Shown: in pieces, positions 9,405-17,787 of the stretch | Layout: each line of letters starts with the position of its first letter | How positions within the stretch are numbered: position 1 is the stretch's first letter | Assembly: GCA_947483555.1 (NCBI GenBank) | Contig: CANKMW010000005.1 | Coordinates: 91,225-155,224 of the forward strand | Source: Myxococcales bacterium | GTDB taxonomy: Bacteria > Myxococcota_A > Polyangia > Haliangiales > Haliangiaceae | Length of the DNA: 64,000 nucleotides | Direction: 5' to 3' | Program-made: the position numbers and the translations under genes | The notes under the pieces: generated by a model | Told to the model about the DNA's origin: nothing | Databases searched by the model: none | Seen by the model: only the letters and a program-made list of their open reading frames with translations

Positions 9405-10310
9405 ATGGACACCGTCGTCGGACGTCGGCTCGCGGCGGCGAGCGGCCCGCTGATCGCGGCGGCGGCGGTGGCGCTGTCGGCGTGGTTCGCGGTCACCGCC
9501 GCGGCGCGACTGGGCGCTCCCGACGAGCCACCGGCGGCCGCGGTCGTGGCCGTGGTGCCGCGGCCACCGGCGCCCGTGGTCGCGGTGAGCGGCGCCGCGG
9601 GTGAGGCCCTGATCACGCGCAACATGTTCTGTTCATCGTGCGTCCCTCCGATCGGTCGTGGACCCGAGCCACCGCCGGCCGTCACCTCGCACGTGCTGCC
9701 GCGGCTGATCGCCACCCACGTCGGTGCCGCCGGCTGGGCGACGCTCGAGGCTGGCGGCGTCGCCGGTGCATTCGCGGTCGGCGCCATCCTGCCCGGTGGT
9801 GGCGTGATCGATGTCATCGAGTCGGGCGCGATCGTGATGCGCTTCGCCGACGCGACGACCACCCGGGTCGTGCTGGCGAGCGACGCCGCCGCGGCGGGGG
9901 TCGGCGCCGTCGCGGTCGGTGCGGCCGGCGCGACCGGCGCGGCCGCGGATCCGTGGGCCGACCGGATCCGCGTCGTCGGCGATCACCGCTGGGAGGTCGA
10001 TCGGGCGCTGATCCGCGAGCTGGTGCAGGCCGGCACCGGCGGTCAGGCCGCGGCCCGCGGCGTGCGGCTCGCGCCGGTCAACAAGGACGGCAAGCTCGCC
10101 GGCGTCAGGGTCAGCGCGGCGCGCCCGGGCTCGCTGGCGCGCGCGCTCGGCCTCGACACCGGCGACGTGATCGACACCATCGACGGCCGCGCCATCGACT
10201 CGCCCGAGGTGCTCATGGACATGTACAACCGCCTCGGCGACCTGCGCCGGGTCGACCTCGGGGTCCGCGGCAAGGGCGGTGCGCGGACGCTGACCTACGA
10301 TCTGCCGTAG
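9405..10310 (+). CDS. gspC: GspC-like type II secretion protein (standalone)
   Basis: 301 aa. One N-terminal membrane helix (about 11-37), an Ala/Pro linker, a short RNMFC motif as in GspC homology regions, a central beta-rich domain with two typical statements of GspC (ATHVG...WATLEA and GAFAVGAILPGG), and a C-terminal PDZ domain (about 225-300) with GDVIDTIDGRAIDSPE. In type II secretion GspC couples the inner-membrane platform to the secretin. No other gsp gene is in the window, so either the system is encoded elsewhere or this paralog has a separate role. A weak GGAG precedes the ATG. Confidence 0.75.
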   Translation: MDTVVGRRLAAASGPLIAAAAVALSAWFAVTAAARLGAPDEPPAAAVVAVVPRPPAPVVAVSGAAGEALITRNMFCSSCVPPIGRGPEPPPAVTSHVLPRLIATHVGAAGWATLEAGGVAGAFAVGAILPGGGVIDVIESGAIVMRFADATTTRVVLASDAAAAGVGAVAVGAAGATGAAADPWADRIRVVGDHRWEVDRALIRELVQAGTGGQAAARGVRLAPVNKDGKLAGVRVSAARPGSLARALGLDTGDVIDTIDGRAIDSPEVLMDMYNRLGDLRRVDLGVRGKGGARTLTYDLP

Positions 10311-10314
10311 CCTG

Positions 10315-10324
10315 CCCGGCCGGG
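10315..10324. other. Short palindrome between convergent stops
   Basis: CCCGGCCGGG fills the 15 bases between the gspC-like and glyoxalase II stops. It could pair weakly as a bidirectional 3-prime end signal, but it is too small to call a terminator. Confidence 0.3.
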
Positions 10325-10325
10325 T

Positions 10326-11051
10326 TCAGCGGAAGCTGTCCTTGGCCTTGCGACGGGCGCCAAACTCGGCGGCGTCGGCGGCCCGCACGAACGGGTTGGT
10401 GGCGAGCTCGACGGCGATCGTCGACGGCGTCGTGGCCTCGCCACCGGCGCGGCGGGCAGCGGCGACGGCGATCGCGGCCGGGATCGCGGCCGCGTCGGGC
10501 TCGGTCGCGGCGGCGAACCGCAGGTTGGCCTCGGTGTACTCGTGGCCGAAGTAGACCCGGGTCGACGGCGGCAGCGCGGCCAGGCGCTGCAGCGAGGCGT
10601 GCATCATCGCCGCGTCGCCCTCGAACAGGCGGCCGCAGCCCGCGGCGAACAGGGTGTCGCCGGTGAAGACGGCGGCGTCGGCTTCGAGCCACCAGCTGAT
10701 CGCACCCAGCGTGTGGCCCGGGTTGTAGATGATCCGGGCCTGCAGGCCGTCGAGCGTGACCTGGTCGCCGTCGGCGACGGTGCGCGTGAGCCCGTGCACC
10801 CGCTCGCGATCGTGGTGGTGGGCGATCACCTCGAGGTCGGGCAGGGCGGCGAGCAGGTCGCGGTTGCCGCCGACGTGATCGGGGTGGTGATGGGTGGCCC
10901 AGATCGCCGCCAGCGTCACCGCTTCGCGCCCGACCGCCTCGAGCACGGGTGCGGCTTCGCCTGGATCGACGATGGCGGCGCGGCCGCTGCTGTCGTCGAT
11001 CACGAGGTACGCGTAGTTGTCCTTGAGGCACGGCACGGTGACGACTCGCAT
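10326..11051 (-). CDS. gloB: Hydroxyacylglutathione hydrolase (glyoxalase II)
   Basis: 241 aa. Metallo-beta-lactamase fold with the binuclear metal motif THHHPDH (H54, H56, D58, H59), GHT at about 115, FTGDTLF, and FGHEYTEANLRF near 175, all typical of glyoxalase II, which hydrolyses S-lactoylglutathione to lactate and glutathione. The C-terminal helical substrate-binding region is present (ATNPFVR). I prefer the ATG at 11051 over the GTG at 11060, because the TATCGT box at 11059-11064 overlaps that GTG and gives a 7-base spacer to the ATG. No glyoxalase I is in the window. Confidence 0.92.
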   Translation of the reverse strand: MRVVTVPCLKDNYAYLVIDDSSGRAAIVDPGEAAPVLEAVGREAVTLAAIWATHHHPDHVGGNRDLLAALPDLEVIAHHHDRERVHGLTRTVADGDQVTLDGLQARIIYNPGHTLGAISWWLEADAAVFTGDTLFAAGCGRLFEGDAAMMHASLQRLAALPPSTRVYFGHEYTEANLRFAAATEPDAAAIPAAIAVAAARRAGGEATTPSTIAVELATNPFVRAADAAEFGARRKAKDSFR

Positions 11052-11058
11052 CGAGGCC

Positions 11059-11064
11059 ACGATA
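11059..11064 (-). promoter_or_regulatory. TATCGT box deciding the gloB start
   Basis: Reads TATCGT on the minus strand, 7 bases before the ATG at 11051. Overlap with an alternative GTG at 11060 argues against that start. Confidence 0.5.
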
Positions 11065-11085
11065 CGCCGTTCGCTCGACCGGGCG

Positions 11086-11919
11086 CTAGCTCGCGACAGC
11101 CTCGAGGACCGCGACGTCGCCGGCGCCGAGCACGAGCTGTCGCGCGGCCAGATCCTGCTCCATGTGGAGCCGGTTCGTGGTCCCGGTCAGCGGCATCATG
11201 CCGACCGCCATCGCGAACCGAAACACGACCTGCGGCACGGTCGCCTCGAGGCGCGCGGCGATCTTGACGACCGCCGCCGCCTGCAGCTCGGCGCGGTTCG
11301 CGGTGAGCAGCGAAAAGCCCTGGTAGGCGATGCCGCGCTCGCGGCACACCGCGCGGGTCTCGCGATCCCAGCCGGTGCGCGCATGGCAGCGGTTCTGCAC
11401 GATCGCGGGCGCGACCGTGGCCTCGGCGCACAGGGTCAACAGCTGGTCGAGCGCGACGTTGCTGACGCCGAGCAGGCCGACCCGTCCGGCGCGCTGCAAC
11501 GCCTCCATCTCGCGCCACACCTCGCGATCGCCAGCGCCCCAGCCGGTGCCAGATTCCGGACCGTGCAGCAGGTACGAGTCGATCCGATCGACGCCGAGGT
11601 GCTCGAGCGAGCTGGCGAACGACTGCGCGACCTGGGTGGCGAGCGGCGCCGCCGGGTCGTAGGGCAGGCGGTGGTCCTGGCCGCGCGCGTAGGTGAACTT
11701 GGTCTGCAGGAAGACCTGGTCGCGCGCCAGCTGCGCGGCCCGCAGCGCCTCGCCGACGCCGGCCTCGACGTAGTGCTTGCGCTGGTTCGCGGTGTCGATG
11801 CCGCGAAACCCGGCCGCCAGGGCCTCACCGACCAGGGCGGCGGTCCGGTCCTCTTTCCACGCCGTCCCGTAGACCAGGCGCGGCACCCGCACCCCCTGGA
11901 CCTCGATGTGGGACTCCAT
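11086..11919 (-). CDS. Aldo/keto reductase
   Basis: 277 aa, a full-length (beta/alpha)8 AKR. The catalytic tetrad is visible: D42 in GIDTANQ, Y50, K74 in LQTKF and H119 in LLHGP. The cofactor-binding segment GTTNRLHMEQDL near the C terminus suggests NADP(H). Substrate unknown. It reads toward gloB with a short gap (11052-11085), and both could handle reactive carbonyls, but a shared transcript is only inferred. No TAnnnT box or strong Shine-Dalgarno was seen before the ATG. Confidence 0.88.
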   Translation of the reverse strand: MESHIEVQGVRVPRLVYGTAWKEDRTAALVGEALAAGFRGIDTANQRKHYVEAGVGEALRAAQLARDQVFLQTKFTYARGQDHRLPYDPAAPLATQVAQSFASSLEHLGVDRIDSYLLHGPESGTGWGAGDREVWREMEALQRAGRVGLLGVSNVALDQLLTLCAEATVAPAIVQNRCHARTGWDRETRAVCRERGIAYQGFSLLTANRAELQAAAVVKIAARLEATVPQVVFRFAMAVGMMPLTGTTNRLHMEQDLAARQLVLGAGDVAVLEAVAS

Positions 11920-11952
11920 GCGAGCGGCGATGGTCGACGACGGGCAGGCCGG

Positions 11953-12513
11953 TTACTGGCGCAGCTCGTCGTCGCAGTCGACGTCGGGCGTGGCGGGCAG
12001 CGTGGTGAAGCCGTCGACCAGGATCGAGCCCAGCGTCGGCAGTGACGCGGGCTGCTCCGGCTTGGCGCAGAACGCGTAGTCAGCCTCGGCGATGACGATC
12101 ACCGGCACGTTGATGCGCAGGTCGGTCATCGAAGGCGTCGGGGTCGGGTTGATCGCACCGGCGGGGATCGTCAGATCGAGCACGAACGCGACCTCGTCGC
12201 TGTCGTCGGGAAACACGATGTCGTTGATCGTGGTCTCGCTGATCGGACTGCCGCCTCCGAACGGCAGGATGTTGAGGGACAGATCGAGCGTGCGGGCGTC
12301 GACGTCGAGGGTCGCCGAGCCCTGCATCCGGATCGTGTCGCGGACGGTGCTGTTGGGGGCGGCGCGCGCGCGATCGATGGCCACCAGGTAGTTGCCGTCC
12401 AGGCGCGGCAGGTGCTGGGCGGCGTCGTCGATGCCGACAAAGGTCTGGCAGCCGGTCCCGGCAAGGACCGTGGCAACGACGAGGCCGTGAGCGGCGCGGT
12501 GACCGAGGCGCAT
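11953..12513 (-). CDS. Hypothetical lipoprotein
   Basis: 186 aa with an N-terminal signal peptide ending VLAGTGC, suggesting lipid attachment at C22. The mature part is mostly beta by pattern, with no recognised domain, and ends in an acidic stretch with a second cysteine pair. A TAGGAT box (minus strand, 12523-12528) sits 9 bases before the ATG. The stop lies 33 bp upstream of the aldo/keto reductase start on the same strand. Confidence 0.75.
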   Translation of the reverse strand: MRLGHRAAHGLVVATVLAGTGCQTFVGIDDAAQHLPRLDGNYLVAIDRARAAPNSTVRDTIRMQGSATLDVDARTLDLSLNILPFGGGSPISETTINDIVFPDDSDEVAFVLDLTIPAGAINPTPTPSMTDLRINVPVIVIAEADYAFCAKPEQPASLPTLGSILVDGFTTLPATPDVDCDDELRQ

Positions 12514-12522
12514 GGACGGCCT

Positions 12523-12528
12523 ATCCTA
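12523..12528 (-). promoter_or_regulatory. TAGGAT box before the 12513 lipoprotein start
   Basis: TAGGAT on the minus strand with a 9-base spacer to the ATG. A T-rich element (TTCTTT) lies 17 bases further upstream and could serve as -35. Confidence 0.45.
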
Positions 12529-12619
12529 CTGCGACGACAGCAGAAAAAGAAGCCGCTATAACGTTGACGCGTCTGTTATCACGGATGAAACTCGCTGACC
12601 GGAGACCGAACAACCCCGA

Positions 12620-14029
12620 ATGACCGATCCCGGAAATGTCCTCCACCTGATCGGCGAACCGACGACGTTCGATCTGGTGCTGCCGCCGATCACGCTGGAG
12701 GGCGGCGCGCAGATCGCGCATCACGTGGTGCGCGGGTGGCACTGGGGCCCCAAGGAGGACGCGCCGGTGTTGCGCGACCGCGGCATTCCGCCCGGCGCCG
12801 ACGACAACCAGCGCCTCGTGCAGCGCAGCGGCAGCGAGCTGGCGGCGATGGCGCGCCGCGCGCCGCGGGTGAGCGAGCGACTGTCGCCCGATATCCCGAC
12901 CGTGGTCGTGGTGCACGCGTTGACCGGCGATGCGTGCGCCGGTGGTCCGGGCGGCTGGTGGGAGCCGCTGATCGGTCCCGGCCGGGTCTTCGACCCAGCG
13001 CGCATGCGGGTGCTGTGCTTCAACCTGCTCGGCGGTTGTTATGGCACCAGCGGCCCCGCCGACGGCAGCTTCCCGCGGCTGTCCGACGATCACTACCCGG
13101 CCGAGCTGTCGCCGACACGGGGCGGGTTCGCGGTGCCGGCGGTCGACCTGCCGGCGACGGTGACGACCTGGGACCAGGCGCGCTCGGTCCTGCTCGCGCT
13201 CGACGCACTCGGCGTGTCGCGCGTCGCGCTGCTCACCGGCGGTTCGCTCGGCGGCATGGTCGCGCTGGCGCTGGCCGCGCTCGATCCGGAACGGTTCGAT
13301 CGGCTGGTCCCGATCGCCGCCTGCGCGGCGGCCTCGAGCTGGATCCTGGCCTGGAACCACGTCGGCCGGCAGGCGATCCTCGCCGATCCTGGCTTTCCCG
13401 ACGATGTCGGTCGCGGCCTCGAGCTGGCGCGCCAGGTGGCGACGATCACGTACCGCGCCGAGCGCGGCCTCGATCACGCGCAGGGCCGTCGCCAGGGCAG
13501 CGACGAGTCGGGCGACTGGTCGTCGCGCGCGCGCTACCACGTCCAGACCTACCTCGAGCACCAGGGCCAGAAGCTGCGGGCCCGCTTCGACGCCCGCTCG
13601 TACCTGACGCTGATCGGTGCCATGGATCATCACGATCTCTCCCGGCGCCCGCCGCCGCCCGAAGGCGTGGAGAGCTGGCCGGCCAAGGTCGATCCTCCGC
13701 CGGCGGCGTTCAACGGTCCGGTGCTGCAGCCGGCGGAGTCGCCGCCGACGTCATGGGGTCTCGACCGCATCCGGGCCACCACCCTGGCCATCGGCATCGA
13801 CACCGACGCGTTGTACTTGCCGGCCCACACCGACGACCTGGTCCGCGCGCTGGTCGCCCGTCGCGTGCCGGCGCGCGCGGTGACGATCGCGTCGCCGCAT
13901 GGCCACGACGCCTTCCTCACCGAGTGGGACCAGCTCGCCACTCACCTGGCCGCCGCGCTCGCCTTGCCGCTGCCGCGCTGGCGGCGCGATCGGGACCACG
14001 CCGCAACCTCCATCGTGAACGCCCACTGA
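12620..14029 (+). CDS. metX: Homoserine O-acyltransferase (MetX family)
   Basis: 469 aa alpha/beta-hydrolase. Catalytic triad: S209 in the nucleophile elbow GGSLGG, an Asp in GIDTDALYLP (probably D396) and H429 in PHGHDAF. The oxyanion region ALTGDACAGG and the family motif LLGGCYGTSGP are present. The enzyme activates homoserine with an acyl-CoA (acetyl or succinyl) for methionine synthesis. It is longer than typical MetX (about 370-400 aa) owing to an N-terminal insertion around residues 45-90 and a loop near 345-375. The next two genes are close behind and one encodes cystathionine beta-synthase, so sulfur amino acid metabolism is grouped here. No riboswitch was recognised in the 106-bp leader. 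Confidence 0.92.
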   Translation: MTDPGNVLHLIGEPTTFDLVLPPITLEGGAQIAHHVVRGWHWGPKEDAPVLRDRGIPPGADDNQRLVQRSGSELAAMARRAPRVSERLSPDIPTVVVVHALTGDACAGGPGGWWEPLIGPGRVFDPARMRVLCFNLLGGCYGTSGPADGSFPRLSDDHYPAELSPTRGGFAVPAVDLPATVTTWDQARSVLLALDALGVSRVALLTGGSLGGMVALALAALDPERFDRLVPIAACAAASSWILAWNHVGRQAILADPGFPDDVGRGLELARQVATITYRAERGLDHAQGRRQGSDESGDWSSRARYHVQTYLEHQGQKLRARFDARSYLTLIGAMDHHDLSRRPPPPEGVESWPAKVDPPPAAFNGPVLQPAESPPTSWGLDRIRATTLAIGIDTDALYLPAHTDDLVRALVARRVPARAVTIASPHGHDAFLTEWDQLATHLAAALALPLPRWRRDRDHAATSIVNAH

Positions 14030-14050
14030 GGGCGGTGGTACGCTCGCGCC

Positions 14051-14575
14051 GTGGAAGAGACCTTCGACTACATCGTCGGGCGGCTGACGGCGCCGAGCGT
14101 GGAGGCGCTGACCCGGTTCCTCGACGCCCAGCTCGGCTTCGACCACGTCGACGACGCCGACTGGTACGGGCTGTTCCACGAGCACCTCGCCGGCGGGATC
14201 GAGCTGCCGGAGAGGTTCGGTGTCGGCGACACCCTGATCGTGCTGGCGCCCCGTCGCGATGGCGCGACGCTGTGGTTCGGCGGCGCGGCCGCGGCGCTCG
14301 GGCGCGTGGTGCCGATCGAGATCTGCGAGCTCGCCGATCAGGCGGTGCGCCGCGGCTTCACCGCCGAGGTCGCGCTGCTCGGACGCTTCATCCTCGATCG
14401 CGAGACCAGTGCATACCTGTCCGCCGTCGGCGGACGGTTGTCGGGCGCGCGGCTCACGATCGAGGCGATGATCGAGGTGGTCCAGGCGCTGAACGCAGGC
14501 GGCCCGTCCGGCGCCCTGGCGGCGGCGGCCCTGCTGGCGCAATCCGCCGACGCCGACGATGAGGACGATGCATGA
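14051..14575 (+). CDS. Hypothetical protein in the metX-cbs cluster
   Basis: 174 aa, GTG start preceded by TACGCT (14039-14044) at 6 bases. Acidic, mostly helical by pattern, no signal peptide, no recognised domain. The segment DDADWYGLFHEHLAGG and a C-terminal Ala-rich helix with an acidic end are the notable features. Its stop overlaps the ATG of the beta-synthase gene (ATGA at 14572-14575), so translation is coupled and a role linked to that enzyme is possible. Confidence 0.75.
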   Translation: MEETFDYIVGRLTAPSVEALTRFLDAQLGFDHVDDADWYGLFHEHLAGGIELPERFGVGDTLIVLAPRRDGATLWFGGAAAALGRVVPIEICELADQAVRRGFTAEVALLGRFILDRETSAYLSAVGGRLSGARLTIEAMIEVVQALNAGGPSGALAAAALLAQSADADDEDDA

Positions 14576-15969
14576 GCGCTTCCACGGACGCGGCGCGTTC
14601 CGCCACCGGGGTCCTGGCGCTCATCGGTGACACCCCGCTGGTGCAGGTCACCCACCTCGACACCGGCCCCTGCGAGCTGTGGCTCAAGCTCGAGAGCGCG
14701 AACCCCGGCGGATCGATCAAGGATCGCATCGGTCGCTCGATGATCGACGCCGCCGAGGCCTCGGGCGCGCTGGCGCCGGGTGGTCACATCGTCGAGGCCA
14801 CCGCCGGCAACACCGGGATCGGCCTGGCGCTGGTCGCGGCGCTGCGCGGCTACCGGCTCACCCTGGTCATTCCCGACAAGATGAGCCAGGAGAAGGTGCT
14901 GCACCTGAAGGCGCTCGGCGCCCGCTGCGTGCTCACCCGCAGCGACGTCGGCAAGGGCCATCCGCAGCACTACCAGGACCTGGCCCAGACCATCGCCCGC
15001 GACGAGGGGGCCTGGTACGTGAACCAGTTCGAGAACCCGGACAACCCGCGCGCCCACGAGGAGACCACCGGGCCCGAGATCTGGGCCCAGACCGGCGGAC
15101 GCCTCGACGCCGTGGTGTGCGGCGTCGGGTCGGGGGGCACAATCACCGGTCTGTCGCGGTACTTCGCGCGGGTCGCGCCCGAGGTGCAGATGATCCTGGC
15201 CGATCCGGTCGGCTCGGTGCTCGCCGACTACGTTGCCACCGGCGCGCTCGGCGCGGCCGGGAGCTGGCTGGTCGAGGGCATCGGCGAGGACTTCGTGCCA
15301 CCCATCTGCGACCTGTCGCGGGTCCGGCGCGCGTACTCGATCCCCGACGCCGAGGCGTTCGCGATCGTGCGCCAGTTGCTGCGCGTCGAGGGCATCCTGG
15401 CCGGCACCTCGTCCGGAACGCTGATCGCCGCGGCGCTCCGCTGGTGCCGCGAGCAGGACGAGCCGCGCCGCGTCGTCACGCTGGTCTGCGACAGCGGCGG
15501 CAAGTACCTGTCCAAGGCCTACAACGACGCCTGGATGGACGAGCAAGGCCTGTCGGCGCGCCCGGCGACCGGCGATCTGCGCGATCTGGTCGCACGGCGG
15601 GCCCGCGAGGGCGACGTGATCTGGGTCGGCGCCGACGACACGCTGTCGGTGGCCTACGCGCGCATGCGATCGAGTGACGTGTCGCAGCTCCCGGTGCTCG
15701 ACGGCAAGCGGCTGGTCGGCATCATCGACGAATCGGACCTGCTGCTGGCCGCGCTCGGCGACGCCACCCGCGGTGCGGCGTCGTTCGCGCGCCCGGTGCG
15801 CGAGGTCATGTCGCTGCGGGTCGAGACCCTGCCGCCGACCGCCGGCGTGCACCAGCTGCTGCCGCTGTTCGATCGCGGCATGGTCGGCATCGTCGTCGAC
15901 GGCGACGAGCTGCTCGGACTGGTCACCCGCGTCGATCTGCTCAACTATCTGCGCCGGCGGGCGGGGTAG
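14572..15969 (+). CDS. Cystathionine beta-synthase with regulatory CBS domain pair
   Basis: 465 aa. PLP-dependent fold type II domain at about 12-320: PLP lysine K50 in GGSIKDR, phosphate-binding ATAGNTGIG, GVGSGGT, and GTSSG near the C-terminal end of the catalytic part. Residues about 335-465 form two CBS motifs that typically bind adenosyl ligands and regulate activity. The enzyme condenses serine with homocysteine to cystathionine; with MetX upstream this gives the transsulfuration side of methionine/cysteine interconversion. There is no haem-binding N-terminal extension as in animal enzymes. An O-acetylserine sulfhydrylase-like activity cannot be excluded from sequence alone, but the tandem CBS tail favours the assignment. 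Confidence 0.92.
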   Translation: MSASTDAARSATGVLALIGDTPLVQVTHLDTGPCELWLKLESANPGGSIKDRIGRSMIDAAEASGALAPGGHIVEATAGNTGIGLALVAALRGYRLTLVIPDKMSQEKVLHLKALGARCVLTRSDVGKGHPQHYQDLAQTIARDEGAWYVNQFENPDNPRAHEETTGPEIWAQTGGRLDAVVCGVGSGGTITGLSRYFARVAPEVQMILADPVGSVLADYVATGALGAAGSWLVEGIGEDFVPPICDLSRVRRAYSIPDAEAFAIVRQLLRVEGILAGTSSGTLIAAALRWCREQDEPRRVVTLVCDSGGKYLSKAYNDAWMDEQGLSARPATGDLRDLVARRAREGDVIWVGADDTLSVAYARMRSSDVSQLPVLDGKRLVGIIDESDLLLAALGDATRGAASFARPVREVMSLRVETLPPTAGVHQLLPLFDRGMVGIVVDGDELLGLVTRVDLLNYLRRRAG

Positions 15970-15977
15970 CGCCCGGC

Positions 15978-17345
15978 TCAGCTCGAGAGCTGCAGCGTGA
16001 CGCCGAGGTCGAGCTCGATCGGGTCGCCATCCTGGTCGACCACCGGCGAGAAGCCCCAGCGCGTCATCAGCCCCTCGACGCACTGCTCGAAGCCGTCGTC
16101 GACCCCGGCGGCCTTGCCGTCGCTGACGCCGCCCTTCTCGCTCACGGTGAACGTCAGCGCCACCTTGCCGGCCAGGCCGGGCTGCGGGCCGAGCGACTTC
16201 TTGTAGCAGCGCTGCAGGCCCCCGATGTACGTGGTGCGGATCTTGGCGATGATCGCCGCGATGTCGGCGCCCGGCTCCTTGGGCGGCTTCGGGATGACGT
16301 CGATGCGGGTCGGCGGCGACTTCTCGATCTTGTCGTCGCCGACCTTGGTGACGCCATCCGGGCCGACGATCCCGGGAGTGGTGGTGGTGCCGATGCGGGG
16401 CTGGCCATCGCGCAGCCGGTCGCCGTCCGGGTTGCCGATCGCCACCTTGGCGTTGGAGTCGCGGACCTCCTGCAGCTGCTTGTCGAGATCGGTGCCGGGG
16501 CGGCGCTTGGCCATGTCGGCGTCGACGAGGCCCTTGCCACTGTCGTCGAACAGCAGGTCGGCGAGGCGCGTGGCGTCCTCCGTGAGGTGACCGGGATCCG
16601 ACGCCACCGGCTGGGCCGGGCGCGGTCGCGGTCGCGGCGCGGGCTCGCCGGTCGGCGGCGGCGCTGGCGTCGGCGCCGTCCCCGGCGTCGGCGTGACCTC
16701 GGGATCGGGATCGTGGCGGTCGAGATCCAGGATCGGATCGTCGGCGTCGATGATCGAGACCGTCTCCTGGGTGTACTGCGCGAGCGCGCGCTCGGCGATC
16801 GAGGGGTCGTGCGGCGGGTCGTTGAGGTGGGCCGCGGTCATGATCCCGATGTGAGTGAGGAGGGACGCGGCCGCGAACACCGCCATGCGACGATCGATGC
16901 GATCGGCGAGCGTGCCCTTCACCGAGCGGGGCAGCTTCGGGGCCGGCGCCGGTGCTGGCAGCCGCAGCTCCTGGAACAGCACCTGGACCTCGCCCAGATC
17001 GATCTTGCCGTGGGCGCCGGTGGGCACGGTCACCAGCGTGGCGGTGCGGGTGTGCGCGCCGCGAGCGTCGAGGTCGGCGCGGTTGAGGACCTGGCCGTCG
17101 ATCGCGACCCGGGCCCGCATCCCCGGCGCCAGCCGCAGCAGCACGCCGTGTTCGACCAGCTCGACCAGCTGCCAGCGCCGCGGTAGCCCCGGGATCGGCA
17201 TCGGCACCAGGTTGCGGATCGACTGACCGATCGTGAAGGCGGTGCCGCTGCGAACGATGTGCTCGGCGACGATGGTGTCGGACAGGACCACGCCGATGCG
17301 GAGTGCGCGGGTCGGGCGGGCGCGGGTGGCGTGGTCAGAGGACAT
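15978..17345 (-). CDS. AgmX/PglI C-terminal domain (TonB-like) protein
   Basis: 455 aa. The N-terminal 125 residues form a beta-rich module, a single membrane helix lies at about 152-172 (AVFAAASLLTHIGIMTAAH), then a Pro/Thr/Arg-rich periplasmic linker, and a C-terminal domain (about 360-455) with IRTTYIGGLQRCYKKSL, LTFTV and a two-cysteine pattern typical of AgmX/PglI C-terminal domains in myxobacteria. AgmX and PglI are linked to gliding motility in Myxococcus, and the domain resembles TonB C-termini. Its stop is 8 bp from the stop of the convergent beta-synthase gene. GAGGACCC before the ATG could act as a weak Shine-Dalgarno. Confidence 0.83.
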   Translation of the reverse strand: MSSDHATRARPTRALRIGVVLSDTIVAEHIVRSGTAFTIGQSIRNLVPMPIPGLPRRWQLVELVEHGVLLRLAPGMRARVAIDGQVLNRADLDARGAHTRTATLVTVPTGAHGKIDLGEVQVLFQELRLPAPAPAPKLPRSVKGTLADRIDRRMAVFAAASLLTHIGIMTAAHLNDPPHDPSIAERALAQYTQETVSIIDADDPILDLDRHDPDPEVTPTPGTAPTPAPPPTGEPAPRPRPRPAQPVASDPGHLTEDATRLADLLFDDSGKGLVDADMAKRRPGTDLDKQLQEVRDSNAKVAIGNPDGDRLRDGQPRIGTTTTPGIVGPDGVTKVGDDKIEKSPPTRIDVIPKPPKEPGADIAAIIAKIRTTYIGGLQRCYKKSLGPQPGLAGKVALTFTVSEKGGVSDGKAAGVDDGFEQCVEGLMTRWGFSPVVDQDGDPIELDLGVTLQLSS

Positions 17346-17399
17346 GGGTCCTCAAACGCTCGACAACGTCGGCCGATCTCAGCCGAGTGCGAGCGCCCC

Positions 17400-17744
17400 C
17401 TACATGGCCGTCGACCGACGGTGAGCCTGCTCGATCCGGGCGGCGACGATGAAGTCGCTCTCGGACAGTCCGCCGACCGTGTGGGTCCACAGCTCGATCG
17501 TGGCCTTGCCCCAGCCGAGCAGGACGTCGGGGTGGTGATCCTGATCATCGGCGATGGCGCCGACCTGGTTCACGAAGGCGAGCGCGGTCGCGAAGCTGGG
17601 GAACGGATAGGTCTTGCGCAGGCGGTCGTCGGCCACGGTCCAGCCGGCACCGAGCTGCGCCAGCAGCACGGTGGTCGCTTCGCTCGCCAGCCGCGGCGTG
17701 CCGGTGGGGATGGGACGGCAGGTACGGGCGGCGAGAGCATCCAT
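17400..17744 (-). CDS. Pterin-4a-carbinolamine dehydratase
   Basis: 114 aa. The active-site signature DHHPDV and the flanking helix FVNQVGAIADDQ are characteristic; the C-terminal LWTHTVGGLSESDFIVAARI also fits. The enzyme dehydrates 4a-hydroxytetrahydrobiopterin, usually recycling cofactor of aromatic amino acid hydroxylases; no hydroxylase is nearby. The start is the ATG at 17744: TACCCT (minus strand, 17751-17756) lies 6 bases before it. A longer frame to 17801 would run into the divergent transporter start region. Confidence 0.9.
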   Translation of the reverse strand: MDALAARTCRPIPTGTPRLASEATTVLLAQLGAGWTVADDRLRKTYPFPSFATALAFVNQVGAIADDQDHHPDVLLGWGKATIELWTHTVGGLSESDFIVAARIEQAHRRSTAM

Positions 17745-17750
17745 GCGCCG

Positions 17751-17756
17751 AGGGTA
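17751..17756 (-). promoter_or_regulatory. TACCCT box deciding the pterin dehydratase start
   Basis: TACCCT on the minus strand, 6-base spacer to the ATG at 17744. Confidence 0.45.
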
Positions 17757-17787
17757 TCCGAGCGGTCGCCTGCTACAAGGGAGCGTC

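Noticed and set aside
12514..12619. SAM-type riboswitch in front of metX
   Set aside because: The 106-bp leader has TATAAC and TTGACG-like patches but none of the conserved SAM-riboswitch cores I know; a covariance search would be needed.
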